Under the pieces are notes generated by a model, which saw nothing but the letters and a program-made list of their open reading frames with translations, was not told where the DNA came from and did no database searches. From Arenimonas sp049195245 (lineage in GTDB: Bacteria > Pseudomonadota > Gammaproteobacteria > Xanthomonadales > Xanthomonadaceae): 64,000 bases of DNA. Both the position numbers and the translations under genes were made by a program. Shown one piece after another: positions 36,471 to 45,041 of the stretch; position 1 is the first letter of the stretch, and each line of letters opens with the position of its first letter. The stretch covers positions 62,001 to 126,000 of the forward strand of contig NZ_JBMIRR010000022.1 in the NCBI RefSeq assembly GCF_049195245.1, in the 5' to 3' direction.

Positions 36471-39089
36471 ATGAGCCCAGCCGCGCCTGCCGCCGGTGCC
36501 GACGCACCGGATTGGATCGTCCTGAAGTTCGGAGGCACCAGCGTGTCCCGACGCCACCGCTGGGACACGATCGGCAAATTGATGAAACAGCGGGCCGACG
36601 AAACCGGCGCCCGCGTGCTGGTGGTGGTGTCGGCCCTCTCGGGCGTGACCAACGAACTGCAGGCGGTTTGCGATGGCCATGCCGATGACGCAGGCACGCG
36701 CCAGCGCATCGAAAGCCTGGTGCGGCGCCACCTGGCCTTCTGCGCCGACCTGGCGCTCGATACCGCCGTACTTGCGCCGCGCCTGGACGCCCTGGGTGCC
36801 CTGGGCGACGACGGCCGGCGCGATCGCGCCGACATGGGCTGGCAGGCCGACGTGCTGGCACAGGGCGAACTGCTGTCGTCCACGCTGGGCGTCGCCTACC
36901 TGCGTACGCAGGGACTGGACGTGGGCTGGGTGGACTCGCGCGACTGGCTGCAGGCGCGCTCGCTGCCCAACCAGAGCGAGTGGAGCAAGCGGCTGTCCGC
37001 CTCCTGCGACTACCAGGGCGACGCCGGGCTGCGGGCCCGCTTCGCCGGCGCCGGCCCGGCACTGAGGATCGCCCAGGGCTTCATCGCGCGTGCGCCCGAC
37101 GGCGGCACCGCCATCCTGGGCCGCGGCGGCTCCGACACCTCGGCGGCCTATTTCGGTGCACTGCTGGGCGCGCGCCGGGTCGAGATCTGGACCGACGTGC
37201 CCGGCATGTTCAGCGCCAATCCGCGCGCCGTGCCCGATGCGCGCCTGCTGTCGCGGCTGGACTACGAAGAGGCGCAGGAAATCGCCACCACCGGTGCCAA
37301 GGTGCTGCACCCGCGCTGCATCCATCCCTGCCGCGAGGCGCGCGTACCGATCTGGATCCGCGACACCGAGCGGCCGGACATGCCGGGCACCGTCATCGAT
37401 TCCTCGGCCACCACGATCCCCGGCGTCAAGGCGATTTCCTCGCGCCGCGGCATCGTGCTGGTGTCGATGGAAACCATCGGCATGTGGCAGCAGGTGGGCT
37501 TCCTGTCGGACGTGTTCGAGCGCTTCAAGTCGCATGGCCTGTCCATCGACCTGATCGGCTCGTCCGAGGCCAACGTCACCGTCTCGCTCGATCCCAGCGA
37601 CAACCTGGTCAACACCAACGTGCTCGACGCGCTGTGCGCCGACCTGGCGCAGGTCTGCCGGGTCAAGGTCATCGCGCCCTGCGCGGCCATCACCCTGGTC
37701 GGCCGGGGCATGCGCTCGCTGCTTCACAAGCTGTCCGACGTCTGGGCCGAGTTCGGCCGCGAGCGCGTGCACCTGATCTCGCAGTCGTCCAACGACCTCA
37801 ACCTCACCTTCGTGGTGGACGAGGGCCTGGCCGAGGGCATGCTGCCGCGCCTGCATGCGCTGCTGGCGCAGTCGGGCGCGATGCCGGTGACCGAAGGTGC
37901 CGTGTTTGGTCCCAGCTGGCGCCGCATCGACCGGCCCGGCGTGGCGCGGCCGACGCCATGGTGGCATGCCGCGCACGAGCGCCTGCGGCATTCGGCGCGC
38001 GCCGGCACGCCGCGCTACGTCTACCACTTGCCCACGGTGCGCGACCGCGCGCGCGAGCTGGACGCCATCGCAGCGGTGGACCGGCGCTTCTTCGCGCTCA
38101 AGGCCAACCCGCATCCGCTGGTGCTGCGCGTGCTGGAGGCCGAGGGCTTTGGTTTTGAATGCGTGTCGCAGGGCGAGCTGGAGCACCTGCATCGTTCCCT
38201 GCCGAAGCTTGCGCCCGACCGGGTGCTGTTCACCCCCAGCTTCGCGCCAAAGGCCGAGTACGCCCACGCCATGGCGCTGGGCGTGCACGTCACCCTGGAC
38301 AGCACGACGCCGCTGCGGCAGTGGCCGGACCTGTTCAAGGGCCGCGACATCGTGCTGCGCGTGGACCCGGGCTTCGGCAGCGGCCACCATGAAAAGGTGC
38401 GCACCGGCGGCAAGGCCGCCAAGTTCGGGCTGGCCGCCGAGGCGCTGCCGGACTTCATGGCCGCGGCGCGCGATGCCGGGGCCCGTATCGTCGGCCTGCA
38501 CGCGCACATCGGCAGCGGCATCCTCGACGCGCAGCACTGGCACACCGTCTACGCCCAGCTTGCGGCGCTGGCCGAAGGCATCGGCACGGTGGGCTTCATT
38601 GATGTCGGCGGCGGCCTGGGCGTGGCCTACGACCCCGACTCCGAACCCTTCGACGTGGCGGCCTACGCGGCTGCCCTGGCCGAGGTGAAGGCGGCCTATC
38701 CCCAGTTCGCGCTGTGGATCGAGCCTGGGCGCTACCTGGTGGCCGAGGCCGGCGCGCTGCTGCTCTCGGTCACCCAGGTGACGTACAAGCAGGGCATCCG
38801 CCGCGTCGGCGCCGACGGCGGCATGAACGCGCTGCTGCGTCCGGCGCTGTACAACGCCTGGCACGAGATCGTGAACCTCACGCGCCTGTCCGACGCCCCG
38901 GGCGAGCCCTGCGAAGTGGTCGGCCCGATCTGCGAAACCAGCGACGTGATCGGCCGCCAGCGGCCGCTGCCGGAAACCACCGCCGAGGGCGACCTGCTGC
39001 TGGTCGGGCACGCCGGCGCCTACGGCGCCGTGATGGCCAACCGCTACAACCTGCGCGAGCTGCCGCAGGAGGACGTGCTGGATGACTGA
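36471..39089 (+). CDS. lysAC: Bifunctional aspartate kinase / diaminopimelate decarboxylase
   Basis: 872 residues. Residues about 15-300 form the aspartokinase domain (KFGGTSV at 19-25, GRGGSDTSAAYFGALL). ACT domains follow (about 315-470). Residues about 500-872 are a DAP decarboxylase; the PLP lysine is K544 in FFALKANPHP. It thus encodes the first and last enzymes of the lysine/DAP branch, a fusion known from Xanthomonas. Upstream is a 182-bp gap with a TACACT -10-like motif near 36416 but no clear -35. The stop overlaps murL by 8 bp, so the three genes 36.5-41.8 kb form one operon. Confidence 0.95.
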   Translation: MSPAAPAAGADAPDWIVLKFGGTSVSRRHRWDTIGKLMKQRADETGARVLVVVSALSGVTNELQAVCDGHADDAGTRQRIESLVRRHLAFCADLALDTAVLAPRLDALGALGDDGRRDRADMGWQADVLAQGELLSSTLGVAYLRTQGLDVGWVDSRDWLQARSLPNQSEWSKRLSASCDYQGDAGLRARFAGAGPALRIAQGFIARAPDGGTAILGRGGSDTSAAYFGALLGARRVEIWTDVPGMFSANPRAVPDARLLSRLDYEEAQEIATTGAKVLHPRCIHPCREARVPIWIRDTERPDMPGTVIDSSATTIPGVKAISSRRGIVLVSMETIGMWQQVGFLSDVFERFKSHGLSIDLIGSSEANVTVSLDPSDNLVNTNVLDALCADLAQVCRVKVIAPCAAITLVGRGMRSLLHKLSDVWAEFGRERVHLISQSSNDLNLTFVVDEGLAEGMLPRLHALLAQSGAMPVTEGAVFGPSWRRIDRPGVARPTPWWHAAHERLRHSARAGTPRYVYHLPTVRDRARELDAIAAVDRRFFALKANPHPLVLRVLEAEGFGFECVSQGELEHLHRSLPKLAPDRVLFTPSFAPKAEYAHAMALGVHVTLDSTTPLRQWPDLFKGRDIVLRVDPGFGSGHHEKVRTGGKAAKFGLAAEALPDFMAAARDAGARIVGLHAHIGSGILDAQHWHTVYAQLAALAEGIGTVGFIDVGGGLGVAYDPDSEPFDVAAYAAALAEVKAAYPQFALWIEPGRYLVAEAGALLLSVTQVTYKQGIRRVGADGGMNALLRPALYNAWHEIVNLTRLSDAPGEPCEVVGPICETSDVIGRQRPLPETTAEGDLLLVGHAGAYGAVMANRYNLRELPQEDVLDD

Positions 39090-40440
39090 CTTCGACCGCG
39101 CGGCGATCCGCGCCTTCCGTTTCCTGGACTGCCGCTTCGATCCGGCCACCGGCGAGGCGCAGCTCGAATACGCCTTCGATGCCGGCCCGGTGCTGGTGGA
39201 GACCGTGCGCTTCCCGGTCGCGCCGTTCATGCTGTCGCCGGCACGCGCTGCCGCCGTGCAGCGCGCGCTGCGCCTGCTGCACCTGGTGGCCGGCGTGAGC
39301 TACTACAAGGCGGCGGTGCCGCCGGAGATCCGCATCGAAGGCTATGACATCGATGCGGAGACCGCCGCACTGCTGACATCCGTCTACGAGAACGGCCTGG
39401 GCGAGTTCGCCTACCGCAATGGCCTCGCCCTGCGCGGGAAGATCCATTTCCCCGGCACGACCCCGGGTGATGCCGCGAGAGAGCCCGATGCAGTGCTGTC
39501 GGATCGCGCGCTGGTGGCCATTGGCGGCGGCAAGGATTCCCTGGTCTCGATCGAAGCGCTGCGCAGCCTCGGCGTCGCGCAGACCGTAGCCTGGGTCGGC
39601 AGCTCGCCCCTGATCCGCGCCTGCGCCGACCGCACCGGCCTGCCGACGCTCAATGCCACCCGCAGTCTTTCGCCGCTGCTGTTCGAATACAACAAGCAGG
39701 GCGCGCTCAACGGCCACATCCCGGTCACCGCGGTGAACTCGGCCATCCTGGTGCTGGCGGCGCTGCTCACCGACCATGGCCAGGTGGTGTTTTCCAACGA
39801 GCGCTCTGCCAGCTACGGCAGCCTGATTCCGGGCACTGGCGAAGTGAACCACCAGTGGTCCAAGGGCTGGGACTTCGAGCGGCAGTTCGCCGCGCACGTG
39901 CGCCGCGCGATCCACCCGGACCTGCACTACTACTCCCTGCTGCGGCCGTACTCGGAGCTGGCGGTGGCGCGGCAGTTCGCGCGCCTGCACCACTACGACC
40001 AACACTTCTCCAGCTGCAACCGCAACTTCCACCTGCTGGGCGAGCGCCCGGCGCAGCGCTGGTGCGGCATCTGCCCAAAGTGCCATTTCGTATTCCTGGC
40101 GCTGGCACCGTTCATGCCCAAGCCGCGGCTGATGGGCATCTTCGGCCGCAACCTGCTGGATGAGCCCGAACAGGCGCCCGGTTTCGACGCGCTGCTGGAA
40201 TACCGCGACCACAAGCCGTTCGAATGCGTGGGCGAAGGTCGCGAATCGCGCGCGGCCATGGACGCCCTGGCCGACAGCCCGGCCTGGCGCGAGGACGCGC
40301 TGGTCAAGCGCTACGCGCGCGAGATCCGGCCCCAGCTCGACGCCAGCGAACGGGGACTGGCGCCGTTGCTCGAACCCTCGGATGATCACGGCATTCCGGA
40401 CGGGCTGTGGGAGCGGCTGCGTGCGCATTTCGGAGCTTGA
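39082..40440 (+). CDS. murL: MurL, UDP-MurNAc-L-Ala-L-Glu epimerase
   Basis: 452 residues. In Xanthomonas, MurL converts UDP-MurNAc-L-Ala-L-Glu to the D-Glu form, replacing glutamate racemase plus MurD. Visible traits: a PP-loop-like ATP site GGGKDS (148-153), conserved SSCNRNF with C312, and a CGICPKC triple-cysteine stretch (C328, C331, C334). Identity rests on recall of the family and on its position next to a MurD2-type ligase. It overlaps lysAC by 8 bp and the downstream ligase start lies 20 bp inside its end. Confidence 0.88.
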   Translation: MTDFDRAAIRAFRFLDCRFDPATGEAQLEYAFDAGPVLVETVRFPVAPFMLSPARAAAVQRALRLLHLVAGVSYYKAAVPPEIRIEGYDIDAETAALLTSVYENGLGEFAYRNGLALRGKIHFPGTTPGDAAREPDAVLSDRALVAIGGGKDSLVSIEALRSLGVAQTVAWVGSSPLIRACADRTGLPTLNATRSLSPLLFEYNKQGALNGHIPVTAVNSAILVLAALLTDHGQVVFSNERSASYGSLIPGTGEVNHQWSKGWDFERQFAAHVRRAIHPDLHYYSLLRPYSELAVARQFARLHHYDQHFSSCNRNFHLLGERPAQRWCGICPKCHFVFLALAPFMPKPRLMGIFGRNLLDEPEQAPGFDALLEYRDHKPFECVGEGRESRAAMDALADSPAWREDALVKRYAREIRPQLDASERGLAPLLEPSDDHGIPDGLWERLRAHFGA

Positions 40441-41800
40441 GGGCAAGCGGGTTGCGATCTGGGGCTACGGCCGCGAGGGCCGCGCCGCGCTGGCTGCCCT
40501 GCGCTGGAACCTGCCCAGCCAGCCGGTGACGGTGTTCTGTTCACCCGACGAGGCGACGGCGCTGGAGGAAATGCAGGACCCGGCCCTGCGCATCGAGATC
40601 GCGGTGGACGCCGAGGCCCTGGCGCGCCACGACGTGGTGATCAAGTCGCCCGGCATCAGCCCCTATGCCTCGCCTGCGGCCGATGCCGCGCTAGAGGGCG
40701 TGCGCTTCGTCAGCGCCAGCGGCCTGTGGTTCGCCGAGCCGGCCGTGGGCCGCCGCATCTGCGTCACCGGCACCAAGGGCAAATCCACCACCACGGCGCT
40801 GCTGGCCCACCTGCTGCGCGCGGCCGGAAAACGCACCGCGCTGGCGGGCAACATCGGCATGCCGATGCTCGAGCTGATGGACGTGCAGCCGCCGCCGGAG
40901 GTCTGGGCGATCGAGCTGTCGAGCTACCAGACCGGCGAGGTCAGCGACATCGACGTGGCCGTGGTGCTGAACCTGTTTCCCGAACACCTGGACTGGCACG
41001 GCAGCGAGGCCCGCTACTACGCCGACAAGCTGGCCCTGGTGAGGCGCGCCGCACCGCGCGTGGCCGTGCTCAACGCCGCCGACCCGCGCCTGGTGGAACT
41101 GGACGTGCCGGCCGCCACCCGCGTGCTGTGGTTCAACCACGCCGATGGCTGGCACCTGCGCGAAGGCAGCGTGTACCGCGGCGAGCGCCGGGTGCTGGAT
41201 GCCCGCGGGCTGCCGCTGCCCGGCCGCCACAATCGGCTCAACCTCTGCGCGGCGCTGGCCGCGGCCGAGGCCATCGGCCTGGATGCCGCGGCGCTGGCGC
41301 CCGCTGCGCTGTCGTTCCGGCCGCTGCCGCACCGACTGCAATCCCTGGGCCTGCGCAATGGCGTACAGGCGGTGAACGATTCCATCAGCACCACGCCGCA
41401 GTCGGCCATCGCCGCGCTGGACTGCTTCCGCGGCCGGCGCATCGCCATCCTGGTCGGCGGCTACGACCGGGGCCTGGACTGGGGCGTGTTCGCCGAGCGG
41501 CTGGCCGCCGAGCCGGTCACGGCGGTGGTGACGATGGGGCAGAACGGCGCGCGCGTGTACGAGAAGCTCAAGCCTCTGTCGCTGGGCGACCGTTTCGCGC
41601 TGATCGAGGGCGGCGAGATGGACGAGGCGGTGAAGCGCGCCCTGCAGATACTGGGCAACGACGGCGTGCTGCTGCTGTCGCCGGGCGCCCCCAGCTTCCC
41701 GCGCTACCGCGACTACGTCGAGCGCGGACGCCACTTCGCCAAGGCCGCCGGTTACGACCCTGAGCAGATCAGCGCCATTCCCGGCCTGGGCATCGCCTGA
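40421..41800 (+). CDS. murD2: MurD2, UDP-MurNAc-L-Ala:L-glutamate ligase
   Basis: 459 residues from a GTG at 40421 preceded by GGGAG at 7 bp. Mur-ligase domains in order: N-terminal Rossmann (VAIWGYGREG), central ATP site GTKGKST (117-123) with LNLFPEHLDWHGS and RHNRLNL, C-terminal domain with LVGGYDRGLDW and LLSPGAPSFPRYRDY. It matches MurD, but coupling to MurL means it is expected to add L-Glu rather than D-Glu. Cytoplasmic peptidoglycan precursor synthesis. Confidence 0.88.
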   Translation: MRISELEGKRVAIWGYGREGRAALAALRWNLPSQPVTVFCSPDEATALEEMQDPALRIEIAVDAEALARHDVVIKSPGISPYASPAADAALEGVRFVSASGLWFAEPAVGRRICVTGTKGKSTTTALLAHLLRAAGKRTALAGNIGMPMLELMDVQPPPEVWAIELSSYQTGEVSDIDVAVVLNLFPEHLDWHGSEARYYADKLALVRRAAPRVAVLNAADPRLVELDVPAATRVLWFNHADGWHLREGSVYRGERRVLDARGLPLPGRHNRLNLCAALAAAEAIGLDAAALAPAALSFRPLPHRLQSLGLRNGVQAVNDSISTTPQSAIAALDCFRGRRIAILVGGYDRGLDWGVFAERLAAEPVTAVVTMGQNGARVYEKLKPLSLGDRFALIEGGEMDEAVKRALQILGNDGVLLLSPGAPSFPRYRDYVERGRHFAKAAGYDPEQISAIPGLGIA

Positions 41801-41806
41801 GGCTCA

Positions 41807-41824
41807 CGCGGCGACTACGCCGCG
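41807..41824. other. Perfect 7-bp stem-loop after murD2
   Basis: CGCGGCG, loop ACTA, CGCCGCG. There is no T-tract after it, so it may stabilise the mRNA end or be a weak terminator. A TAGAAT -10-like box (about 41839-41844) ahead of the next gene follows. Confidence 0.3.
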
Positions 41825-41874
41825 GCGCCGGGCGAGGACTAGAATCAGCCGTCCCTCCAACCAAGGCCTCCGTC

Positions 41875-42651
41875 ATGCGCACTCTGCTTGCCCTTGCCCT
41901 GTTCGGCCTGAGCGCCGCCGCCTCCGCCAAGCCCGTCGTCGAACTCACCAGCTGGCAGTACGGCGGCGTCGAGTTCGACGGCTACCTGGTCTACGACGAC
42001 GTGTCCCCCGACCGCCGTCCGGGCCTGCTGATGGTGCCCAACTGGATGGGTGTGAACGATGCCGCGATCGAGAAGGCCAAGCAAATCGCCGGCGACGACT
42101 ACGTGGTGCTGCTGGTGGACATGTACGGCCGCGGCGCGCGTCCGGCCAACACCGACGAGGCCGGCAAGATGGCGGGCGCGGTGTACGCCGACCGCGACGC
42201 CCTGCGCGGCCGCATCAACACCGCCCTGGACGCGTTCAAGTCGCTGCAGCCGCGCACGCCGCTGGACGACCAGCGCATCGGCGCGATCGGCTTCTGCTTC
42301 GGCGGCGCGGTGGCGCTGGACCTGGCGCGCAGCGGCGCCGACATCGACGGCGTGGTCAGCTTCCACGGCAACCTGGCAACCTCGATCCCCGCCAGGGCGG
42401 GCGAGGTCAAGGCCAGCCTGCTGGTGCTCAACGGTGCCGACGACAGCTACGTGCCGGCCGAGCAGATCGCCACCTTCCAGACCGAGATGACCCAGGCCAA
42501 GGCCGACTGGCAGTTCGTCAACTACAGCGGCGCGGTGCACTGCTTCGCCGAAGCCGACGCCAACAGCCCGGGCTGCCTGTATGAGCCGCGCGCGGCCAAG
42601 CGCGCCTACGCGGCCATGGAAAGCTTCTTCGACGAGCGCTTCGGCGACTGA
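41875..42651 (+). CDS. Exported dienelactone hydrolase-family protein
   Basis: 258 residues, signal peptide (cleavage near ASAKP). Catalytic Cys 141 in GFCFGG, Asp 189/190 in NGADDSYVP, and His 222 in SGAVHCF form the Cys-Asp-His triad of the DLH family. The conserved MVPNWMGVND segment follows strand one. A periplasmic hydrolase with unknown substrate. Confidence 0.88.
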   Translation: MRTLLALALFGLSAAASAKPVVELTSWQYGGVEFDGYLVYDDVSPDRRPGLLMVPNWMGVNDAAIEKAKQIAGDDYVVLLVDMYGRGARPANTDEAGKMAGAVYADRDALRGRINTALDAFKSLQPRTPLDDQRIGAIGFCFGGAVALDLARSGADIDGVVSFHGNLATSIPARAGEVKASLLVLNGADDSYVPAEQIATFQTEMTQAKADWQFVNYSGAVHCFAEADANSPGCLYEPRAAKRAYAAMESFFDERFGD

Positions 42652-42703
42652 GCCGCGCTTGTCGTAAGCTGGTGGCTGACCTCCACGGACGTCGCGGGGA
42701 AGC

Positions 42704-44704
42704 ATGTCCAAGGACCCAGCCGCACCCGATCCGGCCGCGCCACGCTCGGTCTTCCTGAGCTACAGCCGCGCCGACCAGGCGCGCGCGCGCCAGGTGGCCG
42801 ACGCCCTCGGGCAGGCCGGGTTGACGGTCTGGTGGGACAGCCTGATCGAAGGCGGCGCGTCCTTCGCCAAGTCCATCGAGACCGCGCTGCTGGCCAGCGA
42901 CGCCGTGGTGGTGCTGTGGTCGGCCACGTCGGTGGCCTCGGACTGGGTGCTGGATGAAGCGGGGCACGGTCGCGACCTGCGCAAGCTGGTGCCGGTCTCG
43001 ATCGATGGCACCCTGCCGCCGCTGGGGTTCCGGCAATACCAGTCCATCGCCCTGCCGGCCGGCAGCGGCCCGGCCGATCCTGCGGCGGTGGCCGCGGTGG
43101 TGCGCGCGGTGCAATCGATCCTGCGCGGCGAGCCGGCGCCCGCCCGCGGCGACGTGCCGGCGCCGCGCGCGGGCGCCCCGTTGCCGGCTCCGGCGCAGGC
43201 CGGCCGTCGCCGGGTGCTTATCGGCGGCGCGGCTGCGCTGGCGCTCGCGGCTGGCGGCGGCGTGGTGGCCTGGCGTCGTGGCTGGTTCGCCGGGCAGGCC
43301 GCGCCTTCGGGCACCAGCGTCGCGGTGCTGCCCTTCAAGAACATCAGCGGCGATGCCGCGCGTGCGTACTTTTCCGACGGGCTGTCCGAGGAAGTGCGGG
43401 CGACGCTGGCGCGCAACCTCAAACTGCAGGTGATGGCGCAGTCGTCCTCGGGCCAGTTCCGCGCGCGCGAAGAGGACGCGGTGGGCATTGCCGGCAAGCT
43501 GGGCGTGTCCTACCTGCTCGACGGCAGCGTGCGCTGGGCCGGCGACACCGTGCGGGTGGCGGCCGACCTGGTGGACGGGCGCACCGGCTTCAGCCGCTGG
43601 AGTCAGATCTTCGAGCGCCGCATCGACGACGTGTTCGCGGTGCAGAGCGAAATCGCCAATGCCGTGGCCACCGCACTGGCGGCCCAGGTCGGCCCGGAGG
43701 GCGGCGCCGCGCCCGATCCCGAGGCCGAGCGTGCGGCCTCCGGCGGCACCCGGTCGGTGGAGGCTTTCGATGCCTACCTGCGCGGCCAGGCCCTGTACGA
43801 CCTCAGCGCCGACGAAGCCTCCGAGCTCGCCGCGCTGGCGCAGTTCGATGCGGCGATCGCGCTCGACCCGCGCTACGCGGCGGCGCACGCGGCGCGTGCG
43901 CGCTCGCTGATTTCGATCGCCAACGTCTACGGCAAGGTGGGCCAGACCGCAGCGATGTATGACCAGGCCATTGTTTCGGCGGAAACCGCCGTGTCGCTGG
44001 CACCGCAGTTCGCCGTGGCGCATTCGACGCTGGCCTTTGCGCTGTTCCAGGGCCGGCTGGATGCACGCGCGGCGCGCGTCCCGTTCGAACGCTCCAACAC
44101 CCTGGGCGCAGGCGAGGCGACGGTGCAGGCGCGCTGGGCGCAGTACTGCGCGCGCACCGGCCGCCACGCCGAAGCCGCGCAGGCGATGCAGCGCGCGCTG
44201 GCGCGCGACAGCCTCAATCCGCTGATCCACCGCGCGGCGGGTTCGATCGAGTACGCCGCCCGGCGCTTCGAGGCGTCGCTGGCGCCGGTGCGCAAGGCCC
44301 TGGCGATGAATCCCAAGATGTCCCGCGCGCACGGCGCCCTGGGCGACGCGCTGGTCAACCTGGGCTCGCTGGACGCCGCGCGGGCCGAATACGACGCCGA
44401 GCCGATCGCCGACTTCCGCCTGGCCGGGCTGGCCATCGTGGCCCAGCGGCTGGGCCGGGCGAAGGACGCCCGCGCGCTGTTCGACCAGATGGTCAGCGAA
44501 CTGGGCGACCGGGTGCTTTACCAGCAGGGCCAGGTGCTGGCCCAGCGCGGCGAGCGGGAGGCCGCGCTGCAGGCGCTGGCCGCCGCCCGCGCCAAGGGCG
44601 ACTCGGGCCTGGTGTATTCCCGCAACGACCCCTTCCTGGACCCGCTGCGGGACGATGCCCGGCTGGCCGGCCTGCTCGACAGCCTGGGCTTCGACCCCGC
44701 CTGA
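42704..44704 (+). CDS. TIR-domain membrane protein with TolB/FlgO-like and TPR domains
   Basis: 666 residues. Cytoplasmic TIR domain about 15-130; E85 in SDWVLDEAGHG lies where NADase-type TIR proteins have the catalytic Glu (compare WVHKE in SARM1). One membrane span at about 171-190. Outside, the SVAVLPFKNISGD ... YFSDGLSEEV block (205-231) starts a TolB-N/FlgO-like domain (to about 330), followed by TPR repeats (about 350-660). Architecture suggests an envelope sensor with a cytoplasmic TIR effector; NAD cleavage has not been shown. Confidence 0.85.
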   Translation: MSKDPAAPDPAAPRSVFLSYSRADQARARQVADALGQAGLTVWWDSLIEGGASFAKSIETALLASDAVVVLWSATSVASDWVLDEAGHGRDLRKLVPVSIDGTLPPLGFRQYQSIALPAGSGPADPAAVAAVVRAVQSILRGEPAPARGDVPAPRAGAPLPAPAQAGRRRVLIGGAAALALAAGGGVVAWRRGWFAGQAAPSGTSVAVLPFKNISGDAARAYFSDGLSEEVRATLARNLKLQVMAQSSSGQFRAREEDAVGIAGKLGVSYLLDGSVRWAGDTVRVAADLVDGRTGFSRWSQIFERRIDDVFAVQSEIANAVATALAAQVGPEGGAAPDPEAERAASGGTRSVEAFDAYLRGQALYDLSADEASELAALAQFDAAIALDPRYAAAHAARARSLISIANVYGKVGQTAAMYDQAIVSAETAVSLAPQFAVAHSTLAFALFQGRLDARAARVPFERSNTLGAGEATVQARWAQYCARTGRHAEAAQAMQRALARDSLNPLIHRAAGSIEYAARRFEASLAPVRKALAMNPKMSRAHGALGDALVNLGSLDAARAEYDAEPIADFRLAGLAIVAQRLGRAKDARALFDQMVSELGDRVLYQQGQVLAQRGEREAALQALAAARAKGDSGLVYSRNDPFLDPLRDDARLAGLLDSLGFDPA

Positions 44705-44749
44705 GCCCCCTGCGGCGTCGCTTGTGGCCACCAGCCCACAGGCACAGAA

Positions 44750-44765
44750 TGTGACGTGCGTCACA
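44750..44765. promoter_or_regulatory. CRP/Clp-type binding site
   Basis: TGTGACGTGCGTCACA has perfect TGTGA and TCACA half sites (7-bp arms TGTGACG/CGTCACA). Xanthomonads possess Clp, a CRP homologue that binds this consensus and answers to c-di-GMP. It lies 64 bp upstream of the polyproline lipoprotein ATG and 46 bp after the TIR gene stop, so it likely controls the lipoprotein. Confidence 0.6.
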
Positions 44766-44828
44766 CATGGGGTGGCGCGACGGCACGCAGGGCACCCATC
44801 GGGCGGCAATCAACCGGAGAGCTTGGTC

Positions 44829-45032
44829 ATGCGCAAACCCAAAGCGGTCGTAGTGGCGTCACTGTTGTTCGGAACCCTGTTGCTGGCCGGCTGCAGTTCC
44901 TCGCCGGAAAAGGCCGACCCCGAGCCGGACCCGCAGGACCAGGACGTTCCGCCGCCTCCGCCGCCGCCCCCGCCGCCGCCTCCGCCGCCGCCGTCGGGCG
45001 GTGACAAGGTCGGCCCGGCGCGGGACGACTGA
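44829..45032 (+). CDS. Small polyproline lipoprotein
   Basis: 67 residues. Lipobox LLAGC gives a mature N-terminal C22; then an acidic segment, 15 consecutive prolines (41-55) and SGGDKVGPARDD. A GGAGAG site is 9 bp upstream. The proline run (codons CCG mostly) would need EF-P for translation and could span the periplasm as a rigid spacer. Function unknown. It ends 9 bp before the convergent ptsI stop. Confidence 0.75.
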   Translation: MRKPKAVVVASLLFGTLLLAGCSSSPEKADPEPDPQDQDVPPPPPPPPPPPPPPPSGGDKVGPARDD

Positions 45033-45041
45033 TTCACCGTT

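Noticed and set aside
36471..39089. Aspartokinase-decarboxylase fusion as an assembly error
   Set aside because: The same fusion is known from Xanthomonas and the frame is continuous without a break, so it is real.
36366..39230. 954-residue minus-strand open frame opposite lysAC
   Set aside because: The plus-strand protein has full aspartokinase and decarboxylase motifs; the antisense frame has none and simply mirrors the third-base GC bias.
42518..44809. 763-residue minus-strand frame opposite the TIR gene
   Set aside because: Composed of repetitive Gly/Ala/Val/Gln/Arg with no domain; the plus strand has a clear TIR-TPR protein.
44950..44996. Proline-codon stretch as a DNA tandem repeat
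   Set aside because: It is a CCG-rich run from 15 proline codons with mixed CCT/CCC codons; it can be explained as coding sequence, not a separate repeat.
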